A stretch of DNA of 64,000 nucleotides from Microbacterium sp. No. 7 (GTDB taxonomy: Bacteria; Actinomycetota; Actinomycetes; Actinomycetales; Microbacteriaceae). The stretch lies in the NCBI RefSeq assembly GCF_001314225.1, contig NZ_CP012697.1:1550001-1614000 (forward strand), read 5' to 3'. The notes under the pieces are model-generated. The model was not told the origin of the DNA and did not search any database. It saw nothing but the letters and a program-made list of their open reading frames with translations. Made by a program: the position numbers and the translations under genes. Shown here one piece after another: positions 15,080-23,561 of the stretch. Position 1 is the stretch's first letter. Every line of letters starts with the position of its first letter.

Positions 15080-15856
15080 ATGCGCACATACCTGATCACC
15101 GGAGCGGCCTCCGGCATCGGAGCGGCCACGGCGGAGCTTCTCATCGAGCGGGGCGACCGTGTCATCGGCGCCGACCTGCGCGGCACCGACATCGACAGCG
15201 ACCTGACGACTCCCGAGGGGCGCGAGCACCTCGTCGCCGAGGCCACGCGCCTGAGCGGCGGCGCGCTCGACGGCATCATCGCCGTCGCCGGCCTGGCCAC
15301 GCCGACGCCCGCGACCGTCGGCGTCAACTACTTCGGCATGATCGCGAGCCTCGAGGGGCTGCGACCGCTGCTCGCCGGCTCCGACGCCCCGCGCGCGGTC
15401 GGCGTCGGCTCGATGGCGAGCCTCATGCCCGGCGACGACCGGCTCGTCGAGCTGCTGCTCGCCGACGACGAGCCCGGCGCCCTCGCGCGCGCCGCCGAGC
15501 TGGCCGCCTCGCCGGAGCAGGGGCCCCTCATCTACAGCTCCACCAAGATCGCCTTCGCCCGCTGGGTGCGCCGGCATGCCGCCGACGCGGAGTGGGCGGG
15601 CGCCGGCATCCCGCTCAACGCCGTCGCCCCCGGGATCATTCTCACCCCCATGGTGGCACCGCTCATGGAGACGGAGGAGGGCCGCGCGCAGATGGCGCAG
15701 GCCGTGCCGATGCCCCTGAACGGACCCGCCGAGGCCGTCGTGGTCGCGCGCCTGCTCGCCTGGCTCGCGGGACCGGAGAACACGCACCTGTGCGGTCAGG
15801 TCGTGTTCGTCGACGGCGGCAGCGACGTCGTCATCCGCGGCGACGCCACCTGGTGA
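15080..15856 (+). CDS. Short-chain dehydrogenase/reductase (SDR)
   Basis: 258 residues. The NAD(P)-binding TGAASGIG lies at the N-terminus, the usual NNAG motif is replaced by VAGLA, and the catalytic dyad is YSSTK. The acidic residue after the second strand (GADLRG) suggests NAD preference. The sequence is close to the 3-alpha-hydroxysteroid dehydrogenase/carbonyl reductase branch with its helical insert before YxxxK; substrate is not certain. The ATG at 15080 follows GAGGAAGGGA. A strong hairpin terminator follows the stop. Confidence 0.9.
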   Translation: MRTYLITGAASGIGAATAELLIERGDRVIGADLRGTDIDSDLTTPEGREHLVAEATRLSGGALDGIIAVAGLATPTPATVGVNYFGMIASLEGLRPLLAGSDAPRAVGVGSMASLMPGDDRLVELLLADDEPGALARAAELAASPEQGPLIYSSTKIAFARWVRRHAADAEWAGAGIPLNAVAPGIILTPMVAPLMETEEGRAQMAQAVPMPLNGPAEAVVVARLLAWLAGPENTHLCGQVVFVDGGSDVVIRGDATW

Positions 15857-15863
15857 TCACACG

Positions 15864-15901
15864 GCGGATGCCCGGGCCTGTGGGGAGTCCCGGGCATCCG
15901 C
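15864..15901. terminator. Bidirectional hairpin terminator, 13-bp perfect stem
   Basis: GCGGATGCCCGGG (15864-15876) pairs exactly with CCCGGGCATCCGC (15889-15901) across a 12-nt loop. It stands between the convergent SDR and acyl-CoA ligase genes. There is no T-tract, as is usual in such GC-rich genomes. Confidence 0.8.
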
Positions 15902-15933
15902 GCTCTCTTCGCGAGAGCGATGGCGCGTGAGCG

Positions 15934-17526
15934 CTACGCGGCGCTCGCCTCGCGGGCGCGCAGCTCCTTGCGCAGGATCTTGCCCGCGCTCGACTTCGGC
16001 ACCGCGTCGATGAACTCCACGCGCCGCACCTTCTTGTAGGGCGCGACGTGCTCGGCGACGTACGACATCACGTCCTCGCCGGTCAGGCCCGTGTCGGGCG
16101 CCGCGACGACGAACGCCTTCGGGATCTCCTGGCCCTCGTCGTCGAGCACGCCGATGACCGCGGCATCCATGATCTTCGGATGGCTCAGCAGCAGGGCCTC
16201 CAGCTCGGCCGGCGCGATCTGGTAGCCCTTGTACTTGATGAGCTCCTTCACCCGGTCGACGATCGTGAAGTAGCCGTGCTCGTGGTAGACCGCCACGTCG
16301 CCCGTGCGCAGGTAGCCGTCGTCGCCCAGCGTCTCGGCGGTCGCGTCGGGGCGTCCGAGATAGCCGAGCATGACGTTCGGGCCCTTGACCCACAGCTCGC
16401 CCGCGCGCGTCTCGCCGTGCTCGCCGACCTCGGTGATCTCCTCGCCGGTCTCCGAGTCGACCAGCCGGCACGTGATGTTGGGCAGGATCACGCCGATGGA
16501 GTCGAGCGGGAAGTCGTCGCGCTCGAACGGAGTGGCGTGCGACACGGGGCTGAGCTCGGTCATGCCGTAGCCCTGCAGCACGCGGGCATGGATGCGCTCG
16601 CCGGCCAGCTTCGCGGTCTCCGCGTCGAGGGGAGCGGCGCCCGAGAACACCGTGTGCACGCTCGAGATGTCGAACTGGTCGACGATGGGGTGCTTCGCGA
16701 GGGCGACGGCGATGGGCGGCGCGATGAACAGGAAGGTGCACTGGAACCGCTGGATCGCCGTCAGGAACTCGACGAGGTCGAACTTGGGCATCGGCACGAG
16801 GCTCGCCCGCTGGCGCAGCGCGAGGTTGAGCAGCACCGTCATGCCGTAGATGTGGAAGAACGGCAGCACCGCCATCACGCGGTCGCCTTCGTGCAGGCGG
16901 ATGGTCACGCGGGTCTGCGTGACGTTCGCGACGAGGTTGTGGTGCGAGAGCATGACGCCCTTCGCGACGCCCGTCGTGCCCGACGAGTAGGGGAGCACGG
17001 CGATGTGCGTCATCGGGTCGAAGGAGACCTCGGGCGGCGTCCGCTGCTCGGAGAGCAGGGCGCGCAGATCCGGGTGGCCCTCGGCCCCGTCGAGCACGAT
17101 CAGGCGCTCCGCCGGGATGCCCGCGGCATCCGCCGCGACCTTCGCCTGCGGCAGCAGCGGGCTCACGGTGATGAGCCAGGTCGCGCCCGCGTCCTTCAGC
17201 TGCTTCTCGATCTCGCCGGGGGTGTACAGGGAGTTGATCGTCGTGACCGTGCCGCCGGCGCGCAGGGCGCCGTGGAACACCGTCGCGAACGCGGGCACGT
17301 TGGGGCACAGCAGCCCCAGCACGGTGCCGATCTCGACGCCCCGCGCCGCGAGCGCGCCCGCGAACGCGTCGATCTGGGCGCGCAGCGCGCGATACGTCGT
17401 CTCCGCGCCGCTGCCGGGATCGATCAGCGCGACGCGATCGAGATCGTCGTCGGTCAGTGTGCCGAACAGCTCGTCGTACACGCTGACGCGAGGAATGTCG
17501 ATGGTCGGGTACGGACTCGTGAACAC
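15934..17526 (-). CDS. Acyl-CoA synthetase, 4-coumarate-CoA ligase type
   Basis: 530 residues, full length for the adenylate-forming family. The AMP-binding P-loop is LPYSSGTTGVAKGVMLSH, the QGYGMTELSP motif (A5) follows, YFTIVDRVKELIKYKGYQIA is A8, and the C-terminal catalytic Lys lies in SSAGKILRKEL. It should activate an aryl or fatty acid via an acyl-AMP to the CoA thioester. The GTG start at 17526 follows AAAGGAGCAGG. A CAGTAT-TTG-ATACTG dyad lies about 95 bp upstream. Whether the acid is coumarate-like or aliphatic cannot be decided. Confidence 0.92.
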   Translation of the reverse strand: MFTSPYPTIDIPRVSVYDELFGTLTDDDLDRVALIDPGSGAETTYRALRAQIDAFAGALAARGVEIGTVLGLLCPNVPAFATVFHGALRAGGTVTTINSLYTPGEIEKQLKDAGATWLITVSPLLPQAKVAADAAGIPAERLIVLDGAEGHPDLRALLSEQRTPPEVSFDPMTHIAVLPYSSGTTGVAKGVMLSHHNLVANVTQTRVTIRLHEGDRVMAVLPFFHIYGMTVLLNLALRQRASLVPMPKFDLVEFLTAIQRFQCTFLFIAPPIAVALAKHPIVDQFDISSVHTVFSGAAPLDAETAKLAGERIHARVLQGYGMTELSPVSHATPFERDDFPLDSIGVILPNITCRLVDSETGEEITEVGEHGETRAGELWVKGPNVMLGYLGRPDATAETLGDDGYLRTGDVAVYHEHGYFTIVDRVKELIKYKGYQIAPAELEALLLSHPKIMDAAVIGVLDDEGQEIPKAFVVAAPDTGLTGEDVMSYVAEHVAPYKKVRRVEFIDAVPKSSAGKILRKELRAREASAA

Positions 17527-17619
17527 AGGCCTGCTCCTTTGAGGGACCGATCGCGCCGCGGCGCCGTGCCGCGGCGTCTCTTCTTCGCCTATTCTGCCAC
17601 CGCGCGAGACTGAGTCCCA

Positions 17620-17634
17620 CAGTATTTGATACTG
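17620..17634. promoter_or_regulatory. Dyad CAGTAT-TTG-ATACTG upstream of the acyl-CoA ligase
   Basis: A perfect 6-bp inverted repeat around TTG lies in a short AT-rich stretch between the dehydrogenase stop (17639) and the ligase start (17526). AATACT on the minus strand could be the -10 box. It is a candidate operator for a TetR- or GntR-type fatty-acid regulator that is not in the window. Confidence 0.5.
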
Positions 17635-17638
17635 CGTT

Positions 17639-18703
17639 CTATGCCAGGGCGCGCGTGGCGGCGTCGAGCCGCTGCGCCGCCAGCGCCTCGGCGGCCACGA
17701 GCGGCGTCGTGCCCGTCGCGGCCGCCTCGTCGAACACGCGGGAGAGCGTGTCGCGGATGCCGACGATGCGCGCCGCCGCCTCGTCGCGCGACGCGCCCCG
17801 CGCGGCGACGTCGAGGTGGATCACGCCGCCCGCGTTGACGACGAAGTCGGGCGCGTACAGCACGCCGCGGGCCGCCAGGCGATCGGCGCCCGCACGCTCG
17901 GCGAGCGGATTGTTCGCGGGACCGCAGACGGCCCTGACGTCGAGGGCGTCGATCACCTCGTCGGTGAGGACGCCGCCGACGCCGGCCGGCACGAAGACGT
18001 CGGCCGGCACGAGGTGCTCGGTGCCCGGCTCGGCCCAGGTCAGGTCGAGCTGCGTCGCGAGGTCGCGCTTGGCGGGGTCGACGTCGGTCACCGTCAGCAG
18101 CGCCCCCTCGGCGACGAGGCGCACGGCGAGCCGGCTGCCGACCTGCCCGAGGCCCGAGACGGTGATGCGGCGGCCCCCGACCTCGGAGGATCCCGTGACC
18201 CGGGCGAGCACCTCGCGCAGCGACCAGTAGACGCCCAGGCTCGTCGGCGCCGAGGGCTCGCCCGACCCGCCGACGGCGTCGGGCAGGCCGACGACGTGCG
18301 CCGTGCGCTCGCTGACGACGAGCATGTCCTCGCTCGTCGAGCCGACGTCCTCGGCGGTGCGGTAGAGGCCGTCGAACCGTTCGACGGCGTCGCCGAGATC
18401 GAGGTACGCGTCGCGGCGCCGGTCGGCGTCGAGCGCCTCGCCGGGCGACAGGGCGATCACCGCCTTGCCGCCGCCGGCGTCGAGCCCCGCGGCGGCGTTC
18501 TTCAGGGTCATCGCCGCCGACAGGCGCAACGCGTCGCCGAGGGCGTCGCTCCAGTGCGGATAGGCCCATCGGCGCACGCCGCCGAGGGCGGGGCCGAGCA
18601 CCGAGGAGTGCAGCGCGACCGTGATGATGAGGCCGCTGCGCCCTCCTGTGCTCACCTCCACGCGTTCGTGGGCGAAATCGGGCAGGGACGGGGCGGTGGT
18701 CAT
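17639..18703 (-). CDS. Leucine/valine dehydrogenase-type amino-acid dehydrogenase
   Basis: 354 residues of the Glu/Leu/Phe/Val dehydrogenase family. The substrate-side motif DAGGGKAVI carries the catalytic Lys, EDVGSTSEDM matches the family's TAEDVG(T/S) segment, GLGQVGSRLA is the dinucleotide loop and CGPANNPLAE is the late conserved loop. Short length and sequence fit leucine/valine dehydrogenases, which oxidatively deaminate branched-chain amino acids with NAD. ATG at 18703 follows GAAAGAGGATGCG; an upstream in-frame ATG would add a non-homologous leader. It is divergent from ybaK. Confidence 0.88.
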   Translation of the reverse strand: MTTAPSLPDFAHERVEVSTGGRSGLIITVALHSSVLGPALGGVRRWAYPHWSDALGDALRLSAAMTLKNAAAGLDAGGGKAVIALSPGEALDADRRRDAYLDLGDAVERFDGLYRTAEDVGSTSEDMLVVSERTAHVVGLPDAVGGSGEPSAPTSLGVYWSLREVLARVTGSSEVGGRRITVSGLGQVGSRLAVRLVAEGALLTVTDVDPAKRDLATQLDLTWAEPGTEHLVPADVFVPAGVGGVLTDEVIDALDVRAVCGPANNPLAERAGADRLAARGVLYAPDFVVNAGGVIHLDVAARGASRDEAAARIVGIRDTLSRVFDEAAATGTTPLVAAEALAAQRLDAATRALA

Positions 18704-18833
18704 CGCATCCTCTTTCGGCGAGCCTTGTGGGCGAACGCGGATGCGCATCGTTGCGGCATCCTTGTCCTATTGTGCCTCGCGAGCGGGCCGTCGTGGGCGA
18801 AGTGCTCGGCGTACGCCGACGTAGAGTGGCAGC

Positions 18834-19313
18834 GTGACAGAATCCTCGCTCCCCGCGCGCAGCCGCCTCGTGCACGACGCGCTCCGCGCCGCCGGCATCC
18901 CCGGCGAGATCGTCGTGCTGCCCGACGCCGCCTCGACCGCCGTCCTCGCCGCCGAGGCGCTCGGCGTCGAGGTCGGCGCGATCGCCAACTCCCTGGTGTT
19001 CTGGTCCGACGGCGAGCCGCTGCTCGTGATGACCAGCGGCGCGCATCGCGTCGACACCGCCGCGCTCGCCGCACGGCTCGGGCGCACGTCGATCCGGCGG
19101 GCGACGCCCGATCAGGTGCGGGATGCCACGGGCCAGGCGATCGGCGGCGTCGCCCCGACGGGGCATCCGGCGCCGCTCGTCACGGTCGTCGACGAGGACC
19201 TCGCACGCCACCCGGAGGTCTGGGCCGCGGGCGGCACGCCGCACACCGTCTTCCCGCTCACCTTCGACGAGCTCGTGCGCGTCACGGGCGGCACGGTGCT
19301 CAAGGTCGACTGA
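18834..19313 (+). CDS. YbaK/EbsC-family aminoacyl-tRNA deacylase
   Basis: 159 residues with the YbaK fold. The segments LGVEVGAIANSLVFW, LVMTSGAHRVD and GQAIGGVAPTGH are typical, the last being the GGxxPxGH loop that lines the active site. Such proteins hydrolyse mischarged Cys- or other aa-tRNAs in trans. The GTG start at 18834 follows a short spacer. A hairpin at 19313-19331 separates it from the convergent phosphatase gene. Confidence 0.9.
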   Translation: MTESSLPARSRLVHDALRAAGIPGEIVVLPDAASTAVLAAEALGVEVGAIANSLVFWSDGEPLLVMTSGAHRVDTAALAARLGRTSIRRATPDQVRDATGQAIGGVAPTGHPAPLVTVVDEDLARHPEVWAAGGTPHTVFPLTFDELVRVTGGTVLKVD

Positions 19314-19331
19314 CAGCAGGTGCCCTGCTGT
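19313..19331. terminator. Hairpin terminator between convergent genes
   Basis: ACAGCAGG-TGC-CCTGCTGT forms an 8-bp perfect stem with a 3-nt loop starting at the last base of the YbaK-type gene's stop codon. It probably terminates that gene and possibly the convergent phosphatase gene. No long T-tract. Confidence 0.6.
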
Positions 19332-19356
19332 TCCCGGTGCGGGCGGGAGGGCGTCG

Positions 19357-19827
19357 TTAGCGCGGGGCCCGGAAGCTCCACTCGGCGGGGTCGATCGCCG
19401 CGGCGACGTCCCAGTCGTCGGCGTCCCAGCGGAACGTCGCGACGGCGCACGTCGGCATGGCGCCGATGCCGCCGCCCGAGAGGTGCTCGGCGAGCACGGT
19501 CATGCCGGGGTCGTGCGCCACGACCATGACCGACGGTGCGCGCCGGGCGATCGCGCCGGCCAGCAGCGTGCGCGCGGGCGCTCCGTACAGCTCGGCGTCG
19601 AGCTCGGGCTCGAGGCCGAAGCGCTCGCCGAAGAACGCGGCGGTCGTGCGCGCCCGCAGCGCCGTGGAGGCGAGGATCGCGTCGAGCCGCACGCCGTCGT
19701 CCGCGAGCCGCTCGGCCATCGCGGGCGCGTCGCGCAGGCCGCGCGGGTTGAGCGGGCGGTCGTGATCCGACAGGTCGGGGCGGCCCCAGTCGCTCTTGGC
19801 GTGCCGGACGAGCACGAGTGTCACCAT
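19357..19827 (-). CDS. SixA-type histidine phosphatase
   Basis: 156 residues. The catalytic RHAKSDWGRPDLSDHDRPLNPRG lies at the N-terminus and VVAHDPGM carries the second His, the phosphoglycerate-mutase/SixA arrangement. In this short branch, enzymes dephosphorylate proteins or small phosphomonoesters. It is followed 46 bp upstream by a gamma-glutamylcyclotransferase-like gene in the same direction. No signal peptide. Substrate not predictable. Confidence 0.9.
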   Translation of the reverse strand: MVTLVLVRHAKSDWGRPDLSDHDRPLNPRGLRDAPAMAERLADDGVRLDAILASTALRARTTAAFFGERFGLEPELDAELYGAPARTLLAGAIARRAPSVMVVAHDPGMTVLAEHLSGGGIGAMPTCAVATFRWDADDWDVAAAIDPAEWSFRAPR

Positions 19828-19873
19828 GGGTTCTCCTTCTGCGGGGGCCTTCTGCGGGGACGGGCGCGGGCGG

Positions 19874-20212
19874 TCAGACCGTGTACACCCACGCCGGGCG
19901 ACCGCTCGCGAGGGTCACGGGGATGCGGCGGAACACGGTCGACTCGTACTCGTCGGCGGCGTCGAGCTCCTCGGTCGTCACGACCACGGCCGTGCCGACG
20001 ACCTTGTCGAGCGGGTTGCCGGTGGGCCGCAGCACCGCGTGCACCGTGCTGCCCGCCGCGCTGCTGAGGCGGTGCGCGTGGATCTCCGCGTGGTCGAGCG
20101 TGTAGCCGGTGAGCACGTCGGTCTCGCCCCTGAGGAGCCGCCCGAACGTGTCGAGCTGCACCTCGGGGCGCCGCAGCGACCCGTAGGTGAACAGGAGCTC
20201 GTCACTCGTCAT
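19874..20212 (-). CDS. Gamma-glutamylcyclotransferase-like (AIG2/GGACT fold) protein
   Basis: 112 residues. The N-terminal FTYGSLRRPEVQ is the YGSL substrate-binding loop of the gamma-glutamylcyclotransferase-like fold, and the acidic LDAADEYES segment carries the likely catalytic Glu. Small bacterial members may act on gamma-glutamyl or similar amides. It is in line with the SixA gene and DUF445 gene, with 31 bp to the latter. Confidence 0.85.
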   Translation of the reverse strand: MTSDELLFTYGSLRRPEVQLDTFGRLLRGETDVLTGYTLDHAEIHAHRLSSAAGSTVHAVLRPTGNPLDKVVGTAVVVTTEELDAADEYESTVFRRIPVTLASGRPAWVYTV

Positions 20213-20243
20213 GTCTCCACGGTACCGCCGCGGGCCGCGTACG

Positions 20244-21515
20244 TCAGCCGAGGATCGCGTGCGCGACCGTGAAGATCACGAGGCCCGCGAGGGCGCCCAC
20301 GATCGTGCCGTTGAGGCGGATGTACTGCAGGTCGCGGCCGACCATCAGCTCGATCTTCTCGCTCGTCTCCTCGGCGTCCCAGCGCTCGACGGTGTCGGTG
20401 ATGATCGAGGCGATGTCGTGCCGGTAGCGTTCCACGACGATGACGGCGGCGTCGACGAGGCGTCCGTCGACGCGCCGCTGCAGCGCCTCGTCGGTCGCGA
20501 GGCGCCCGCCGACCTCCTGCAGCGCGGCGGCCGCGCGCCGCCGCAGGGAGCTCTCGGGGTCTTCGAGCGCGCGCAGCAGCCCGGCCTTCGCCGTGTTCCA
20601 CGCCTCGGCGGCGAGCTCGCGCACGCGCGGGCTGTCGAAGACGGCGCTCTTGGCGTCTTCGAGGCGTCCGATCGTCGCCGGATCGTGCTGCAGGTTGCCC
20701 GCCAGCCGCCCGAGGTAGCGGTCGATCGCGAGGCGCGCGGGGTGCGCCGGGTCGGCCTGCACGGCCTCGATGAACTTCACCGCCTCGTGATAGACGGTGT
20801 CGTCGATCAGGCGCATCGCGACCGACGGCACCCATGACGGGAGGCGGCGCGACACCAGGCCGCTGAACGACTCGCGGTTGGCGGCGAGCCACGTGGCGAT
20901 GCTGTCGACGCCGAGGTCGACGGCGCCGCGGTGCGCGCCGGCGTCGACGACGCGCTCCAGCCAGCCGCCGAGGGTCGGTCCCCACTCGGGCGAGAGCAGG
21001 TGCTCGCGGGCGAGGTCGGCGATGAGGTCCTGCACCTCGTCGTCGCTGAGCGCGCGCAGGATGCCGGCGACGACGGGCGCGGCCTCGCGGCTCACCGTCT
21101 CGGCGTGCGCGGGGTCGCGCAGCCATTCGCCCGCGCGACGGGCGATCTCGGTCTGCGTGAGCTTGGTGCGCACGACCTCGCCCTCGAGGAAGTTGGTCTC
21201 GACGAACTCCCCGAGCGTGCGTCCGATCTCGTCCTTGCGCCGCGGGATGATCGCGGTGTGCGGGATGGGGATGCCGAGCGGATGCCGGAAGAGCGCCGTC
21301 ACGGCGAACCAGTCGGCCAGGGCGCCGACCATGCCGCCCTCGGCCGCCGCGCGCACGTAGGCCCACGCGGGGTACTGCTGCTGCAGGGCGAACGCGATCA
21401 CGAAGACCACGGCCATGAAGACGAGCGCGCCGGCGGCGACCGCCTTCATGACGCGCAGATCGCGGCGTCGACGCTGATCGGCGGGGCTGAGGAGCTCTGT
21501 CGGAGTGCGCGCCAT
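20244..21515 (-). CDS. DUF445 membrane-associated protein
   Basis: 423 residues. An N-terminal membrane helix (about 24-45), the DUF445 hallmark MVGALADWFAVTALFRHPLG followed by IPHTAIIPRRKDEIGRTLGE, a long helical middle region and a C-terminal helix (NGTIVGALAGLVIFTVAHAI) are seen. The family has no established function to my knowledge; the topology suggests a membrane protein with a large cytoplasmic helical domain. Full length for the family. Confidence 0.9.
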   Translation of the reverse strand: MARTPTELLSPADQRRRRDLRVMKAVAAGALVFMAVVFVIAFALQQQYPAWAYVRAAAEGGMVGALADWFAVTALFRHPLGIPIPHTAIIPRRKDEIGRTLGEFVETNFLEGEVVRTKLTQTEIARRAGEWLRDPAHAETVSREAAPVVAGILRALSDDEVQDLIADLAREHLLSPEWGPTLGGWLERVVDAGAHRGAVDLGVDSIATWLAANRESFSGLVSRRLPSWVPSVAMRLIDDTVYHEAVKFIEAVQADPAHPARLAIDRYLGRLAGNLQHDPATIGRLEDAKSAVFDSPRVRELAAEAWNTAKAGLLRALEDPESSLRRRAAAALQEVGGRLATDEALQRRVDGRLVDAAVIVVERYRHDIASIITDTVERWDAEETSEKIELMVGRDLQYIRLNGTIVGALAGLVIFTVAHAILG

Positions 21516-21574
21516 CCTGCCATCCTTGCACGGGGCCCCGTGCTGGACCCCGCGCGATGCCGCGTCGCGCGGGA

Positions 21575-22735
21575 TCAGCCCTCGACCGGGCCGAGCCAGG
21601 CCGAGGCGACGGTCGCGTGCGCCGATTCGGGGTCGGAGGGATGGAAGAGGCCCGCGAGCACGTCGCGGTAGAGGCGGCTCAGCTCGTTGCGCGCGAAGTA
21701 CGACGAGCCCCCGGCGACGAGCACGGCGTCGTCGACGACGCGCTTGGCGGTCGTCGCGGCCCGGTGCTTGACGCCCGAGAGCTTCGCGAACCAGAGCGCT
21801 CCGTGGTCGGCGCGCTCATCGACGTCACGGCTGAGCGACGCGAGCTGCGGCAGCAGGGCGTCGTAGGCGAGCGCCATCTCGGCGACGCGCCAGCGGATGT
21901 CGGGATCGTGCGCGTAAGACGTGCCGGTCTTCTTCGAGCGCCGGGACCTCGCCGTCTCGACGGCGAGGTCGAGCGCGCGCCGGGCGATGCCCGTGTAGAC
22001 CGACGCGAGCAGCAGCTCGAACACGCCGAAGATGCCGAACACGAGGGGATCGGGGTTCGGCCCCGGCGTGAGGCGGCGCACGACGCGGTCGGCCGGCGCC
22101 GTGGCGCCGTGCAGCTCGGTCGTGCGCGACTGCGTGCCGCGCATGCCGAGGGTGTCCCAGTCGTCGCGCGTGACGACGGCGTCCGTGCGCGGCACGAAGG
22201 CGTAGACGAGCCGGGGCGCGTCGGGGCTCGTCTCGTCGAGGCCGTGCAGGCCGAGCTGAGTCCACACGGGCGCGAGCGAGGTGAAGACCTTGGTGCCCGT
22301 GAACGTGTAGGAGCCGTCGGGCTGCGGCTCGGCGACGGTGTCGCTGTCGAAGAGCACGAGGTCGTTGCCGGCCTCGCTGATGCCGAACGCGAACACCTCG
22401 CCCGCCGCCGCGCCCTCCTGCACGAACCGCAGCGCGTCGACGCCGCGCGCCGCGCACACGAGGGCGACGCCGGTCCACACGAGGTGCATGTTGACCGCGA
22501 GCGCGGTCGCCGGCGACGCGGTCGCGAGGCGCTGCTGCAGCAGCGACGCCTCGGTGAGGCCCAGGCCCGCCCCGCCGAGCTCGGCGGGGACCAGGATGCG
22601 CAGGTATCCGGCATCCGTCAGCTCGGCGAGGTCCTCGTCGGGGAAGCGGTTCTCCGCGTCGACCGCCGCGGCGCGGGAGCGGATGCGCTCGAGCAGGTCG
22701 TCGGGGAGGATCGCGGCGGGGTCGAAGGTCGTCAC
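21575..22735 (-). CDS. Acyl-CoA dehydrogenase-family flavoprotein
   Basis: 386 residues with the three-part acyl-CoA dehydrogenase layout: helical N-terminus (LGGAGLGLTEASLLQQRLA), central beta-domain (YTFTGTKVFTSLAP) and C-terminal helical bundle (KRVVDDAVLVAGGSSYFARN). The usual catalytic Glu is not evident, so the protein may belong to the Ncr/DszC-like flavin oxygenase branch. The GTG start overlaps the stop of a small HTH gene (GTGA), giving translational coupling. Confidence 0.82.
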   Translation of the reverse strand: MTTFDPAAILPDDLLERIRSRAAAVDAENRFPDEDLAELTDAGYLRILVPAELGGAGLGLTEASLLQQRLATASPATALAVNMHLVWTGVALVCAARGVDALRFVQEGAAAGEVFAFGISEAGNDLVLFDSDTVAEPQPDGSYTFTGTKVFTSLAPVWTQLGLHGLDETSPDAPRLVYAFVPRTDAVVTRDDWDTLGMRGTQSRTTELHGATAPADRVVRRLTPGPNPDPLVFGIFGVFELLLASVYTGIARRALDLAVETARSRRSKKTGTSYAHDPDIRWRVAEMALAYDALLPQLASLSRDVDERADHGALWFAKLSGVKHRAATTAKRVVDDAVLVAGGSSYFARNELSRLYRDVLAGLFHPSDPESAHATVASAWLGPVEG

Positions 22736-22995
22736 GAGTCCATTGTGTCGCGCGGTGCGCGGGCCGGGGCCCCGCGGCGGCCCCCGCTCGGGGGAGCGTC
22801 GGCGTCGGTCGGGGAGAAGATCGCCTCGATCGGCAGCTCGAACTGCGCGGCGATGCGGAAGGCCAGCGGCAGCGAGGGATCGTACCTGCCGGCCTCGAGC
22901 GCGTTGACGGTCTGGCGCGACACGCCGAGCGCCTCGGCGAACTGCACCTGCGTCCAGCCGCGCGCGGTGCGCAGGCGGCGCACGTCGTTCTTCAT
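22732..22995 (-). CDS. Small XRE-family helix-turn-helix regulator
   Basis: 87 residues, of which the first ~65 form a Cro/CI helix-turn-helix: VRRLRTARGWTQVQFAEALG, then SRQTVNALEAGRYDPSLPLA. This is the YozG/short-XRE group often encoded next to a small membrane protein, and such a gene lies 43 bp upstream here. The C-terminal 20 residues are low-complexity. It overlaps the acyl-CoA dehydrogenase-like gene by 4 bp. It probably regulates its own operon, perhaps through the dyad at 23505. Confidence 0.88.
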   Translation of the reverse strand: MKNDVRRLRTARGWTQVQFAEALGVSRQTVNALEAGRYDPSLPLAFRIAAQFELPIEAIFSPTDADAPPSGGRRGAPARAPRDTMDS

Positions 22996-23038
22996 CGGCC
23001 GGTCCCCCTCGGGTCGTGGGCGGTCGGGTCGTGGGCGG

Positions 23039-23467
23039 TCAGGCCGTGCGCGGGCGCTCGGCGCGGAGCATGACGAGGGGGATGGAGACGCCCCACGAGA
23101 GCATCCCGGCGATGAAGACGTACCACTCGGCGCCGCCGACCTCGACGCCCGCGCGGCCCAGCAGGGCGACGAGGATGGCGGTGACCATCGCGACGGCGAA
23201 CCCGATCGAGAGGCTGCGGCACATCAGCACCTGCAGTCGCTCGTCCATCCGTCCGACGAAGCGCGACACGGCGATCGGCATCCAGATCACGGGAACGATC
23301 GGCAGCACGGCGAGCACGATCGCCCCCGCGGATCCCGGCGCCGCCGGCACCCAGCGGGGCAGCAGCAGGAACAGCACGAGGAACAGCGCCATGCTCGACC
23401 CGAACTCCAGCGTGTACCTGCTCGCCGACCGCTTGTCGGTGCTCGTGTACCCCGACTCCTCGCTCAT
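23039..23467 (-). CDS. Small four-helix membrane protein (partner of the XRE regulator)
   Basis: 142 residues, with four hydrophobic segments near residues 24-41, 46-66, 87-106 and 114-133 and the charged loop SRFVGRMDERLQ between the second and third. I do not recognise the family by name. Membrane proteins of this size next to a short XRE regulator are common in Gram-positive bacteria (DUF2178/DUF2975-like pairs), and the membrane protein may sense an envelope state or sequester the regulator; that is inference. Confidence 0.7.
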   Translation of the reverse strand: MSEESGYTSTDKRSASRYTLEFGSSMALFLVLFLLLPRWVPAAPGSAGAIVLAVLPIVPVIWMPIAVSRFVGRMDERLQVLMCRSLSIGFAVAMVTAILVALLGRAGVEVGGAEWYVFIAGMLSWGVSIPLVMLRAERPRTA

Positions 23468-23504
23468 GGCCGCCTCCTCCGCGTCGCCCGCGACTGATGG
23501 ATGT

Positions 23505-23521
23505 AAAGGTCGCTTGACTTT
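23505..23521. promoter_or_regulatory. Imperfect dyad AAAGGTC...GACTTT before the XRE operon
   Basis: AAAGGTCGCTTGACTTT reads as arms AAAG(G)TC and GACTTT with one extra base. A related TCAAGGTGACTTG stands 30 bp further on. On the minus strand TTGACA (just beyond) could be the -35 box. Candidate operator of the XRE protein. Confidence 0.4.
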
Positions 23522-23561
23522 CAGTGTCGCAGGCGTGGCGCGAGGATGTCAAGGTGACTTG

